Origin: Sporosarcina sp.
Lineage (GTDB): Bacteria > Bacillota > Bacilli > Bacillales_A > Planococcaceae
Reading direction: 5' to 3'
DNA: 64,000 bases
NCBI GenBank assembly: GCA_026169375.1
Contig: JAPFCR010000009.1
Span: forward strand, 27,040-91,039
Of the stretch, positions 53,447 to 62,128 are shown one piece after another. Position numbers and translations under genes: made by a program. Position 1 is the first letter of the stretch. Each line of letters begins with the position of its first letter. The notes beneath the pieces are model-generated. The model did not search any database. It had not been told where the DNA came from and saw only the letters and a list, made by a program, of their open reading frames with translations.

Positions 53447-53785
53447 TTAATATTTAAACCCAAACAATGTACCAGTTTCATCTTCTTTTTGTGAAAGTTC
53501 ACATACAACATCAGACTTTAAAAATTTCTCCTTTGAAACGTCAGAGTCAATAACACTGATTATGTACTGAATATCATTTTCTTTGCAGTACTCTTTAATA
53601 AAATCTAGGTACGATTCCCTTCTATTCTCATGTAACGCTTCAAAAGGACCGTCATGATACAAAAATCTAAAGAAACTTTGATTTGAATAAAAACTTAATA
53701 TAGCCAAATCAAAACACATACATAGCATCTTACGACAGCCCAATCGCCGAATTGTAACTTTATTATACACTATACTTATTGTCAT
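53447..53785 (-). pseudogene. C-terminal fragment of a DUF2326/ABC-ATPase-like protein
   Basis: The 112 codons read RRLGCRKMLCMCFDLAILSF, then RFLYHDGPFEALHENRRESY and LDFIKEYCKENDIQYIISVI, ending GTLFGFKY. The DGPFEAL-x-x-R-R stretch with a preceding MC-x-FDLA is the C-terminal end of DUF2326 proteins, SMC/RecN-like coiled-coil ATPases that occur in defence-type loci. Full proteins are over 500 residues, so this is probably a fragment. Confidence 0.6.
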
Positions 53786-54205
53786 CTAAATATTCACCCT
53801 AAAATAACCAATCGGAAAACATTACAGACCTGTAGGGAAAGAGATACGGAGATTAGTACAGTTTGTGTTCCAATCTTTGTATGCGACTTTTTATTTTCAT
53901 GAGCAAGATTAACCTTTGTTCTACAGAACACTAGTCCTTTCAAGCATTTCCCCAAACATAATACATTATGAAACAGCTTTTAATCACCTAGCTTCCTTCT
54001 AGCTTTCAACTACTTTAAACATTGAGCATTAGATAACTTTTATAAAAAATTATACTATTAGTCAATTTCCACTCTATATTATTTCAGATAAAACAGCCTC
54101 GAAATGAGTCTTTTCACCTATAAGAATCTTAAGTTCTTAAAGATAAGATGGTTAACGCTTGAGGCCAAAAGCGTTTAATTCTAATTGGAAAGGAGGACTC
54201 CCACA
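53786..54205. other. Intergenic region left of the recombinase module
   Basis: No gene is seen. The start of the recombinase operon, with AAAGGAGGACTCCC as ribosome binding site, is at the right end. A left attachment site of the element could lie here, but I cannot point to one. Confidence 0.4.
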
Positions 54206-54391
54206 GTGGAGAACAAAATGAACAGATCAAATATTGATTGGTATGAGCAATGCCTTGCCCATTGTGAAGATATCAGAATCTCTAAAACTATAATTATATT
54301 GTTCCTCCACCTACAGGAACGAAAATATGAACGAGATCATAAAGAAGCTTCGGATTCCCGGATACGAAACGAAAGTAATTACCAAGCCTAA
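54206..54391 (+). CDS. Small hypothetical ORF ahead of the recombinases (61 aa)
   Basis: The frame starts with GTG at 54206 ten bases after AAAGGAGG and reads MENKMNRSNIDWYEQCLAHC with a Lys/Glu/Arg-rich end. Unrecognised. It overlaps the next small ORF by 65 bases in another frame, which is unusual; one of the two may be spurious. Confidence 0.4.
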   Translation: MENKMNRSNIDWYEQCLAHCEDIRISKTIIILFLHLQERKYERDHKEASDSRIRNESNYQA

Positions 54392-54485
54392 AAAGAATAA
54401 AGAAAACAAGCGGACCAATGGAATCCAGTTGTCGCTTGATATTGATATCGAACAAGGAAGAACGGATAAGGCGAGTAACGTATAA
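54327..54485 (+). CDS. Small hypothetical ORF ahead of the recombinases (52 aa)
   Basis: The frame starts MNEIIKKLRIPGYETKVITK and ends GRTDKASNV. It is basic in the middle (PKKNKENKR). Its ribosome binding site, CAGGAAC, is weak. Unrecognised. Confidence 0.4.
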   Translation: MNEIIKKLRIPGYETKVITKPKKNKENKRTNGIQLSLDIDIEQGRTDKASNV

Positions 54486-54540
54486 ATCGATTCCCTTCAG
54501 TCAAAGATAGTCACACATTAAATAGACTGGAGGGGATTGT

Positions 54541-54699
54541 ATGAACAAGCCATACCGTATTGTAAAAGTCAGTTATTCCGAAGAGTTGCCCGCAGAATCA
54601 GAACTGTGGTTCAGAAGATTTATTGAGAAAGCGCTTCTTGATCAAATCGCAAAAGATGATTATAGATTTCAGGCTTTACTGATTAGTAGAAATCAATGA
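54541..54699 (+). CDS. Small ORF directly before recombinase 1 (52 aa)
   Basis: It starts MNKPYRIVKVSYSEELPAES after GGAGGGG, a strong site, and ends LISRNQ at a TGA touching the recombinase reading frame. Helical and charged. Its position, with a similar small ORF before recombinase 4, suggests an accessory role such as directionality control or regulation. Family unknown to me. Confidence 0.6.
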   Translation: MNKPYRIVKVSYSEELPAESELWFRRFIEKALLDQIAKDDYRFQALLISRNQ

Positions 54700-54717
54700 A
54701 TGAGAAAGGAGAATTTC

Positions 54718-56097
54718 ATGGAAGAGAAACAATTGATTGTGGTTTATAGCCGCGTTAGTTCAGCTGCTCAAAGTCTTGAATTACAAAAGGAGGCAGCGAA
54801 AAGATTACTTGAATCTCAAAATTTAGTAGGTAACGAAGATTTTATTGTTTATCTATCCGATGCCGATGTTTCTGCAACGAAGTACAAAATGAAAGAAAGA
54901 CCAAAACTAATGGAACTGATTCGCTTAATACAAGAAGGAAAAGTTAGAACTGTCATCGGATATAAACGAGATCGTTTTGCTAGAAACTTTTATGAGTTTG
55001 TAGATATAACAAAAATTTTTATTAAGCATAGTGTAGAAGTTATTTACACCGGTAGTAACGAACCGCCGTTTAAAAACAAACTAGCCCTTGAAGCGTTCTA
55101 TGGCATGTTTGGGCAAATTGAAGGTGAAAACATCCGTACACGTACAGATGATGCACGAAAGCAATATCCCTCTCGAATCTTTGGATATATTCGGAAGAAA
55201 GAAAATGGTAAAGTAATTTTTCAAATCGATGACCTCAAAAAAGAATTGATTATTTCATTATTTAATGACTTTTGTAAAATCGATAGTGAAGACCATTTTA
55301 TTGATATGTTGCTAACTCACCGAGCGGGCCTCAACGACCCAAAAAGAATCCAACAAATACTAACAAATCCATTTTACTCGGCACACTATGAAACGAAAAA
55401 TGGCTATCAATTATTGCCTCATGTCGAACCGATTGTCAGCTTGGAAAATTTTCTTGCTGTTCAATCTCAAATTAATAAATTCTCCGCTTATTATGAGGGG
55501 ATACTTCAGGATATTGACAATCTAGTTAAAATTATACCCCTTTGTGGCAAGTGTCATCGTTTCATGAAACACCGCAAGGCCAATCTCCTTGATAAAGGAT
55601 ACTTTGTATGTAGCGATAATCATAAGAGAGTGGCAATATCAGTAGAAGAAACTAATGACTTAATTACTCAAACTGTACAGGACCATATTCAATCTATTTC
55701 AATCAAACAAGCTGAAAATGTGATTTTGAATAAGATTCGTTCAGTAAATAAGAAATTAGAACTGGCGCAAAAGGAAACAGTATCAAATTATTTGGATACA
55801 GCATTGTTGATTAGCACACTTGATCAAAAGGATAAAGTCTTTATCCCCAAGTATTTGGATGAAATTAAAGCACTGAAAGAACATCATTCTTCAATGAGAG
55901 ATGACATACTCGCATTAAAAGAACTTAGTGAGGATATAAAAAACGTTAAACAATTAGCCGAACTAAACTTTAACTTCTCTCACCAAGAACTTCAACAGTT
56001 AATTAAATTACTTGTTGATGAGGTATTAGTTTATAAAGATTATGTACAAATCATGTTATATCTCTCAGTGTTCGAAAAGGATGCTGACGCCTCATGA
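54718..56097 (+). CDS. Large serine recombinase 1
   Basis: The 459-residue site-specific recombinase has a catalytic domain (residues 1-135; VVYSRVSSAAQSLELQ with the nucleophile Ser, and GYKRDRFARNFYEF with catalytic Arg). A recombinase domain (about 140-260) with SRIFGYIRKKENG follows, then a zinc ribbon (CGKCHRFMKHRKAN and YFVCSDN) and a coiled coil. It cuts and joins att sites to move a mobile element. I chose the ATG at 54718 (MEEKQLIVV) after AAAGGAG. It overlaps recombinase 2 by 4 bases, as ccrA/ccrB-like pairs do. Confidence 0.92.
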   Translation: MEEKQLIVVYSRVSSAAQSLELQKEAAKRLLESQNLVGNEDFIVYLSDADVSATKYKMKERPKLMELIRLIQEGKVRTVIGYKRDRFARNFYEFVDITKIFIKHSVEVIYTGSNEPPFKNKLALEAFYGMFGQIEGENIRTRTDDARKQYPSRIFGYIRKKENGKVIFQIDDLKKELIISLFNDFCKIDSEDHFIDMLLTHRAGLNDPKRIQQILTNPFYSAHYETKNGYQLLPHVEPIVSLENFLAVQSQINKFSAYYEGILQDIDNLVKIIPLCGKCHRFMKHRKANLLDKGYFVCSDNHKRVAISVEETNDLITQTVQDHIQSISIKQAENVILNKIRSVNKKLELAQKETVSNYLDTALLISTLDQKDKVFIPKYLDEIKALKEHHSSMRDDILALKELSEDIKNVKQLAELNFNFSHQELQQLIKLLVDEVLVYKDYVQIMLYLSVFEKDADAS

Positions 56098-57614
56098 TGA
56101 AAATAGATGCCATTGGCTATTTACGCTACTCTGACAAGAAGCAAGATAGTAACCATTCTTTAGAGATTCAAAAAAACCAAATTCTACTTCTTGCAGAAAG
56201 AAAAAATCTTAACATTATAGAATGGCGCGCAGACAGAGCAACAAGTGCTTTTCGTAACAATGCTGGTAAACGTAAAGGAATGCAAATGGTTCTGGATGAT
56301 ATCGCTAAAGGTGCTGGGGCTATCTGTTTTTATGAGGAATCTAGAATCACTAGAAGTATAACCGACTTTTATAATGACGTATATACACCTATTAAAGAAC
56401 AATACCCACAAACAAAGTTTTTCAGCACACAATCCGATGAAGAATGGAATCCAAATGATCCTATTACACAAGCGAAACTTGTTTTTGCCGCTGAAGAGTC
56501 CGAAATAAAGTCTATTCGTACGATAGATTTTCATGCAAATTCATTAAATAAAGATACCCCCAAGCGTCCCGGATCACGCACGCCCATTGGCTATGATATG
56601 AATGATGGTATTTTATTTCCAAATGAAGATGCCAATGTTGTTGAATTAATTTTTTATCTGGCGAGTTTTGGGCATTCACAACAAACCATTGCCAAATATC
56701 TTAATCAATGCAACATCAGTACCGAAAAAGTGAAGCATTGGAACAGCAGTACAATTGGATATGTCTTATCCAACCGGGTTTACGGTGGGGATTTAGCTTG
56801 GAATGTCAGGACTAGCTATGAAATTAGCAAGCCAAAAGCCGAGCAAAAGATAGATTTATTTAAAAATATTCACGAGCCAATTGTAAGTCCTACGGTTTTT
56901 CATCTTGTAAAACAAATAAATGCATTAAAGAGTGAATACGGCACGATGAATACACCGTATTATCTGCGTGGAATTTTCAAGTGTAAGAAGTGTAATTTAC
57001 ACCTTGTAGCAAAAGACAATTCTCCAAAGGGTAGATGTGGTCAATATTTAATTTACAGATGTGTGAGATGTAAGAATGCAACACCTATTACACCTGTCCA
57101 TCGTGCTGTGTTAGGTGATTTACAAAGAAAATGGCATACACAACTTTCTACTCTAATGACCACATCTAAAGAGCAACTTAAAAGCTGGTTCAAAACGCTT
57201 AGCAAAGCAAAATTAGAACAGAAATGTCTATTAGATAAATTGCATTATAATAAAAATATGTCGGGGGACGATATTGCAAACACTCCTCTTTTGGAAGAAG
57301 TGTTCACCGTTGCACAGAAAAGACTTGAAGATGAAATAACCTATATGAATATGACAATGGATGAAATTAATAAGTTACTCAACGATCATTACCTTGATAG
57401 TTTTTTGAAAGAAATGCTGCAATACAGCATTTTAGATTTTAAAAACAGTGAATTGCGCGTCTTTTTTCTAATGTATTTTGATGAAATACACATTGATTTT
57501 GAAAAAAATAACGACCTCCAAATTAGTTATCGGCTTTCCCCATTTGTTTTACTTGAAAATTTAACTGGTCAGGTTACCGAACAAATGGAGAAATTTGAAG
57601 ATATCACTGGTTAG
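56094..57614 (+). CDS. Large serine recombinase 2
   Basis: The 506-residue recombinase has the catalytic motif IGYLRYSDKKQDSNHSLEIQ (nucleophile Ser in RYSD) and YEESRITRSITDFYND (catalytic Arg region). The recombinase domain has PGSRTPIGYDMNDGILFPNE and VLSNRVYGGDLAW, and a zinc-binding region is seen (CKKCNLHLVAKD and YRCVRCKNATP). It is translationally coupled to recombinase 1 and is followed by a terminator, so the two probably act together or as a heteromer. Confidence 0.92.
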   Translation: MMKIDAIGYLRYSDKKQDSNHSLEIQKNQILLLAERKNLNIIEWRADRATSAFRNNAGKRKGMQMVLDDIAKGAGAICFYEESRITRSITDFYNDVYTPIKEQYPQTKFFSTQSDEEWNPNDPITQAKLVFAAEESEIKSIRTIDFHANSLNKDTPKRPGSRTPIGYDMNDGILFPNEDANVVELIFYLASFGHSQQTIAKYLNQCNISTEKVKHWNSSTIGYVLSNRVYGGDLAWNVRTSYEISKPKAEQKIDLFKNIHEPIVSPTVFHLVKQINALKSEYGTMNTPYYLRGIFKCKKCNLHLVAKDNSPKGRCGQYLIYRCVRCKNATPITPVHRAVLGDLQRKWHTQLSTLMTTSKEQLKSWFKTLSKAKLEQKCLLDKLHYNKNMSGDDIANTPLLEEVFTVAQKRLEDEITYMNMTMDEINKLLNDHYLDSFLKEMLQYSILDFKNSELRVFFLMYFDEIHIDFEKNNDLQISYRLSPFVLLENLTGQVTEQMEKFEDITG

Positions 57615-57615
57615 G

Positions 57616-57857
57616 AAACCGAAGACTTTGACCCAAAATAGGATTCTAGAATCGTTACACTCCTGAAAACCTTATTATCAAGGCTTTTCGGGAGTATCTG
57701 TTCGGTTTTACAACCATCTAAGTATACTTCGATGGCCATGAAACCGAAGCCTATATATACGTTATGGTCAAAAAACCGAAGCATTAAACATAAATAAAAA
57801 ACTTTTTTCAAAAACCCCTTCAAATATGAAGATGCGAAGATACAATGTATTTCGGTT
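57616..57857. repeat. Cluster of five AACCGAA boxes
   Basis: AAACCGAAG at 57616, TTCGGTTTT at 57701, AAACCGAAGC at 57741, AAAACCGAAGC near 57771 and TTCGGTT at 57851. Three are direct and two inverted. They lie between recombinases 2 and 3 and may be protein-binding or recombination sites. Confidence 0.55.
57660..57694 (+). terminator. Terminator after recombinase 2
   Basis: CTCCTGAAAACCTT pairs with AAGGCTTTTCGGGAG, with small mismatches, 46 bases after the stop codon. Confidence 0.65.
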
Positions 57858-57961
57858 AATCAACCACTGGCGAAAAATTAAAACGGAAAATGAATAGGCA
57901 TCAAAACGTTAAACAGTTTTGATTTATTCAGTATTAAAAAGCCTAAAGGAGAGTCTTTAAA

Positions 57962-58405
57962 ATGAAATGCGCAATCTATATCCGAACAGCAAGCAAAAAC
58001 AATCTAGATTTTCAATTAAAAACACAAACGGAGGAACTTGAACACTATATCGCGGAACAGAATTGGCAGCTATACAATTCGTATATCGATATTGGTTCGG
58101 GTCCCAATAAGCATAAAAATCTACAGAAAATGATTGAAGATGCTCAGAATAATAAATTTGATGTTATTCTGTCGGCAGACCCATCACGATTATTACGAAA
58201 CCCTGAACTATCATCTAAAATAAGGGAACTTTGTGAGATGAAAGAAATTGAACTGATAACATTTGATGGTTCCATCAATACCCTGCAAGGAAATGTAGAG
58301 CCAATTAGCCTTTATGCTTGGTTAATTGAACATGAAACACAAATCCGGAGTCAAAGAATCAAACTTGGCAAGAAGAAACGTTTATTAGAAGAACAAATTA
58401 AGTAA
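57962..58405 (+). CDS. Serine recombinase catalytic-domain protein with Ser-to-Ala change (147 aa)
   Basis: This protein consists only of a resolvase-type N-terminal domain. It aligns along its length with residues 1-145 of recombinase 4: CAIYIRTAS against CAVYIRVST, YIDIGSGPNKHKNLQKMIED against YVDVQSGTTAKRKNLQRMIED (quoted in parts), SRLLRNPELSSKIRELCE against SRLARNGELSYKIKNLCE. At the position of the catalytic Ser10 it has Ala10; a Ser is present only at position 11. It lacks the DNA-binding domain. It is likely inactive as a recombinase and might regulate or modify its full-length neighbour. GGAGAGTC precedes the ATG. Confidence 0.85.
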   Translation: MKCAIYIRTASKNNLDFQLKTQTEELEHYIAEQNWQLYNSYIDIGSGPNKHKNLQKMIEDAQNNKFDVILSADPSRLLRNPELSSKIRELCEMKEIELITFDGSINTLQGNVEPISLYAWLIEHETQIRSQRIKLGKKKRLLEEQIK

Positions 58406-58433
58406 TGAAAAAAACATCGTAACCCAACAAGCG

Positions 58434-58490
58434 AAAACCGCAGTGGTTACATAACCGTTCAAAAAGACGGTTGTGTAATGCTGCGGTTTT
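58434..58490 (+). terminator. Long hairpin terminator after the catalytic-domain gene
   Basis: AAAACCGCAG pairs with CTGCGGTTTT, with inner TTAC/GTAA and ACCGT/ACGGT pairs, followed by TTTCGTTTTT. Confidence 0.85.
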
Positions 58491-58536
58491 TCGTTTTTAA
58501 TCTAAAACTTTAAAACGGAAAGGAATTACACTTATT

Positions 58537-58704
58537 ATGAATAAATCTCATTCAGTTGAACGTATTTACGCAGAACCAAAGTTGGCATTTGCTAAAGTAA
58601 TTAAGGCCATCATTCATCATAAAATCGAGGAACTTGTCCATAATGCTAGTAAGGTAAACACTGCTACATCTCAATCTAAGGAAAAGGAGCAAGATGCTTC
58701 ATGA
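58537..58704 (+). CDS. Small ORF coupled to recombinase 4 (55 aa)
   Basis: It starts MNKSHSVERIYAEPKLAFAK and ends KEKEQDAS. The stop overlaps the recombinase 4 start by 4 bases (ATGA), so translation is coupled. It has a helix (VIKAIIHHKIEELVHNASK). Unrecognised; a directionality or regulatory factor is possible by position. Confidence 0.65.
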   Translation: MNKSHSVERIYAEPKLAFAKVIKAIIHHKIEELVHNASKVNTATSQSKEKEQDAS

Positions 58705-60179
58705 GATGCGCAGTATATATTAGAGTATCAACCGATAAGGAAGAACAAAAAGCCTCTCTTAAATACCAGAAAGAATTGTTTTATAAATTTATCGAGGAGA
58801 AGGAATGGGACATCTTCGAATTTTATGTAGATGTTCAGTCCGGAACAACAGCTAAGAGAAAAAACCTTCAAAGAATGATTGAAGACGCACAGGATAAAAA
58901 ATACGACATCATCCTTGCCAAAGAACTTTCACGTTTAGCGAGAAATGGTGAATTGTCTTATAAGATTAAAAACCTGTGCGAGAACCAAGGCATTCACATT
59001 ATTACGCTTGATAATGCGATTAATACACTGACTGGAAATACGAATATGTTTGGTCTTTACGCATGGATGTATGAGCAGGAATCGCAAAACACAAGCAATC
59101 GTGTTAAGGAGACTTTAAGAACTCGTGCTAAAAAGGGGCTATTCAAAGGTTCGCATGCCCCGTTTGGGTATGAGGTTAAAGACGGAAAGCTTTATATTCG
59201 CGATGATGAAACACCCGAAATTGTCAGGAGAATCTATCGAGAATATATTGAAGGTAGTGGTCGTGAAAGCATTGGACGCCGTCTATACAATGAGGACATT
59301 CGAACACCTGCTGCTGTCGCTGGGAGGATTAATGCCAATGACAAATGGAATGATTCAACTATTAAATTAATACTCACAAATCCTCATTACACCGGCGACC
59401 TTGTCCAAGGGCGTACTACTTCTGTAAGTGTCACAAGCAAAAAGCGGAAACAGCAACCTAAGAGCAAACAATTTATTATCCCAAATACACACGAGGCTAT
59501 TATCTCAAAAGAAATGTTTGAAACCGTCCAAAACTTGATGAAACAAAGAAGAAAGTTTATACCAGCACCGAGACTTCATTTATTTACGAACACTCTTTTT
59601 TGTGCGGATTGCGGAAAAGGATTATGGTTTCGAAGCAACAGAAAAGGATACATTTGCGGAAGTTATGCGCGTTATGGCAAAAAGGCTTGCACTGCTCATA
59701 CTATTAAAGAAAAATTTCTCATAGAAACCATATTATCTGATATAAGAATGCTTATTCAAGATATTGACAAAGAGTATTATGTAAAAGAGCTTGAAGCAAA
59801 ATCGAGGAAGTCTAAAAATGTATTACAACAAAGGCTTGATAAAACGAAGAAACAAATCAGTGTTTTAAAAGGTCGTAAAAGGAAATACATTAACATGTTG
59901 GCAGATGAACTAATATCTCACGACGACTATTCCGAGATGACCCAAGAGAACAATGATGAAATTGCTCAGCTAGTCGAAAAGAAAAATGAAATGTTATCGT
60001 TCTTGGAGAGTGAGCAAGTGATCGAGAACATCGACAAGCTAAAGAAAGAACTTTTACACTTTTTGAATTTTGATGAATTAACACCCGAGATTTTACATCG
60101 TTTAATCAATCAAATTGATGTGAAAGCAGACGGCACACCGGTTATTCATTACCGATTTGCCGTCCCAAAAATTAAATAG
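58701..60179 (+). CDS. Large serine recombinase 4
   Basis: The 492-residue recombinase has all expected parts: VYIRVSTDKEEQKASLKYQK (nucleophile Ser10), ELSRLARNGELSYKI (catalytic Arg), APFGYEVKDGKLYIRDDETP (recombinase domain), zinc ribbon CADCGKGLWFRSNRKGYICG with later CTAH, and a coiled coil at 370-450. The gene ends 13 bases before the stop codon of rlmCD, which points to the 3' end of rlmCD as the integration site. A 55-codon gene is coupled upstream. Confidence 0.94.
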   Translation: MRCAVYIRVSTDKEEQKASLKYQKELFYKFIEEKEWDIFEFYVDVQSGTTAKRKNLQRMIEDAQDKKYDIILAKELSRLARNGELSYKIKNLCENQGIHIITLDNAINTLTGNTNMFGLYAWMYEQESQNTSNRVKETLRTRAKKGLFKGSHAPFGYEVKDGKLYIRDDETPEIVRRIYREYIEGSGRESIGRRLYNEDIRTPAAVAGRINANDKWNDSTIKLILTNPHYTGDLVQGRTTSVSVTSKKRKQQPKSKQFIIPNTHEAIISKEMFETVQNLMKQRRKFIPAPRLHLFTNTLFCADCGKGLWFRSNRKGYICGSYARYGKKACTAHTIKEKFLIETILSDIRMLIQDIDKEYYVKELEAKSRKSKNVLQQRLDKTKKQISVLKGRKRKYINMLADELISHDDYSEMTQENNDEIAQLVEKKNEMLSFLESEQVIENIDKLKKELLHFLNFDELTPEILHRLINQIDVKADGTPVIHYRFAVPKIK

Positions 60180-60210
60180 AAGCAGATTCCCCTTAAAGGG
60201 AGTCTGCTTC
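60179..60210. terminator. Shared hairpin at the recombinase 4/rlmCD boundary
   Basis: GAAGCAGATTCCC pairs with GGGAGTCTGCTTC with slight mismatch; T and A runs flank it. It can serve both converging genes and includes the last codons of rlmCD, so it may also mark the att site. Confidence 0.75.
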
Positions 60211-61584
60211 TTCTTTTAAAACTATCTGCGAGACACACTCCACATGATAAGTCTGCGGAAACATATCCACCGGCTGCACTTTCTCGAGCTCATAACCAAA
60301 CTCCTTCAAATGCGCAATATCCTCCGCAAATGTTTGTGGATTACAAGAAACATAGACGATTCTTTCAGGCTGTGCCCGACCGATTCTTCGCATTACTTTC
60401 CCGCCTGCACCTGAGCGTGGTGGATCGAGTAGTAATAGTTCCGGCGCACCAAATTCCCCTAGCACTTCATCAATGCCATGTCTTGCGTCTTTTGCTAAAA
60501 AGTAGGTGTTATCGAGATGATTATCGCTCGCATTTCGTTTTGCTGATGCAATGGATGATTCTACGAGTTCAATTCCCGCAAGTTCTTTCACACGATTTGC
60601 AAAAGGGAGTGAAAACGTGCCGACACCGCAAAACAAGTCAATCATTTTCTCCGTCTTTTTTGGCTCACCCATTTCAAGCCCCAATTCAATTAGTTTTTCC
60701 GCTTGTACAGGATTCGGCTGGAAAAACGTATCGAACCATAGACGGTAACGATAGCCCATTAATTCTTCATAAATGAAGTCTCTTCCGTATAAAAGATGAG
60801 TTTCCTCTGCTTGTGAACGATCTGCTAAGTCACGATTTTCAAGCCACATTAAACTTTTGACGTTTGGAAATTTCGCTTCAATTCGGGAAACAAGATTGTC
60901 TATTCCCGCCACCGCATCAGGTCCTTCAGTTGCAAAAATTGCAAGCATCATTTCGTTTGTTACGAATGATTGTCTCACCATCACAAAACGAAGTAACCCT
61001 TCTACTGTCTCTTTATTATATCCTGTTAACTCTTGTTCTTTTACCCAATCTGCCACTTCTAATACAGCTTCTTTCATTTCTGGCTTCATAATTAAACAAG
61101 TGTCTAACGGGATGACGTTTAAATAATTTCCTTTTTCATGAAGCCCGAGTGATCCATCTGGTGCAAATGTAAATTCCATTTTATTTCGGTAATACCAAGG
61201 ATCTTCCATACCGATTGTGTCCTCGACAAGCGTAGAGTCAAACCCTTCTTTTTGAAGATAAGTTTTTACTGCGTTCGTCTTTTCCTGTAGTTGACCTTCA
61301 TAACTAAGATGTTGCCACGAACAACCGCCACACTTTTCAAAATGAGGACACGGCGCTTTCACGCGGTTTGGATGTTTCGTGACAAATTCATCTATATTGG
61401 TTTTCCATTTTCTTCTTACCGCATGTTCAATCGTCACATTTACTTCTTCCCCTGGGATTGTGTAAGGGGTTATTAAATGCACTTTACTGCTATTTCCTTT
61501 TTTCGTAGTCCATGGCACAATTGCTTGACCAATGCCACGGTTATCAAATCTATCGACTTTAACATTAAATTGCTTACCTTCCAT
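60193..61584 (-). CDS. rlmCD: 23S rRNA (uracil-5-)-methyltransferase RlmCD/RlmD
   Basis: The 463-residue enzyme makes 5-methyluridine in 23S rRNA (in B. subtilis, positions 747 and 1939). It has a TRAM domain (1-65), an iron-sulfur motif APCPHFEKCGGCSWQH (C-x5-C-x2-C), SAM motif MIDLFCGVGTFSLPFA and the catalytic Cys in RIVYVSCNPQTFAEDI. The ATG at 61584 (MEGKQFNVKV) fits GGAGTG upstream; the longer frame adds unrelated residues. Its 3' end borders the recombinase module and overlaps a hairpin. Ending normally in QIVLKEEADSL, it appears intact. Confidence 0.95.
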   Translation of the reverse strand: MEGKQFNVKVDRFDNRGIGQAIVPWTTKKGNSSKVHLITPYTIPGEEVNVTIEHAVRRKWKTNIDEFVTKHPNRVKAPCPHFEKCGGCSWQHLSYEGQLQEKTNAVKTYLQKEGFDSTLVEDTIGMEDPWYYRNKMEFTFAPDGSLGLHEKGNYLNVIPLDTCLIMKPEMKEAVLEVADWVKEQELTGYNKETVEGLLRFVMVRQSFVTNEMMLAIFATEGPDAVAGIDNLVSRIEAKFPNVKSLMWLENRDLADRSQAEETHLLYGRDFIYEELMGYRYRLWFDTFFQPNPVQAEKLIELGLEMGEPKKTEKMIDLFCGVGTFSLPFANRVKELAGIELVESSIASAKRNASDNHLDNTYFLAKDARHGIDEVLGEFGAPELLLLDPPRSGAGGKVMRRIGRAQPERIVYVSCNPQTFAEDIAHLKEFGYELEKVQPVDMFPQTYHVECVSQIVLKEEADSL

Positions 61585-61720
61585 TTTACGAAGCACACTC
61601 CTAAACAAATTCCAATTAATTATAATTAATATTGTATCAGATAATCTAGCATACATGGCATTCTAGTTATTCGAGCTAATCTACTTAGCATTTCATCGAT
61701 TCAAGCAATAGACATAAAAA

Positions 61721-61746
61721 AGATTGCTTAACGTATTAAGCAATCT
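61721..61746 (-). terminator. Terminator overlapping the end of the 89-residue gene
   Basis: AGATTGCTTAA pairs perfectly with TTAAGCAATCT; TTTTTT follows on the minus strand. The stop codon at 61736 is inside the stem. Confidence 0.85.
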
Positions 61747-62005
61747 CTTTCAACACTTTTCCTAATTTTCTTTCACACTTCCTATTATAAGATACACCAG
61801 CCATAAGTTTTGTCTTAAACTTTCCAACCGTCTCGCGTACTTTTTGATTGTGAATTAACAGATTCCTGGTCTTTTCATCTTTCAAATACTTTTGAAACCA
61901 TTTATACTTTTTCAACTGCTCCATATTCCTGCCGATGTCTTCTTCATCAACCTTTAAGAAAGGGAAATAAGTGACTAAGTTTAGGATATCAAGTAAGAAT
62001 GTCAC
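61736..62005 (-). CDS. Hypothetical protein (89 aa)
   Basis: The product starts MTFLLDILNLVTYFPFLKVD and is basic towards the end (YNRKCERKLGKVLKEIA). It has no clear membrane segment. GTG at 62005 follows AAGGAG at eight bases; an earlier GTG lies too close to that site. It has its own terminator. Unrecognised. Confidence 0.6.
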   Translation of the reverse strand: MTFLLDILNLVTYFPFLKVDEEDIGRNMEQLKKYKWFQKYLKDEKTRNLLIHNQKVRETVGKFKTKLMAGVSYNRKCERKLGKVLKEIA

Positions 62006-62128
62006 AAACCCCACTCCTTCACCTTCATTTAGTCTAACTTATCAAAAAATTTATTCCTGTGCAACCGGCAGCATCCTCGTCTCAAATGACAAAGCAAGTT
62101 TAAACAATCATGAATGGTTTGCAATCTA

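Noticed and set aside
54718..57614. Recombinases 1 and 2 as true ccrA/ccrB of an SCC element
   Set aside because: The coupled layout is alike, but the element abuts rlmCD rather than rlmH, and sequence motifs alone do not place them in the Ccr family.
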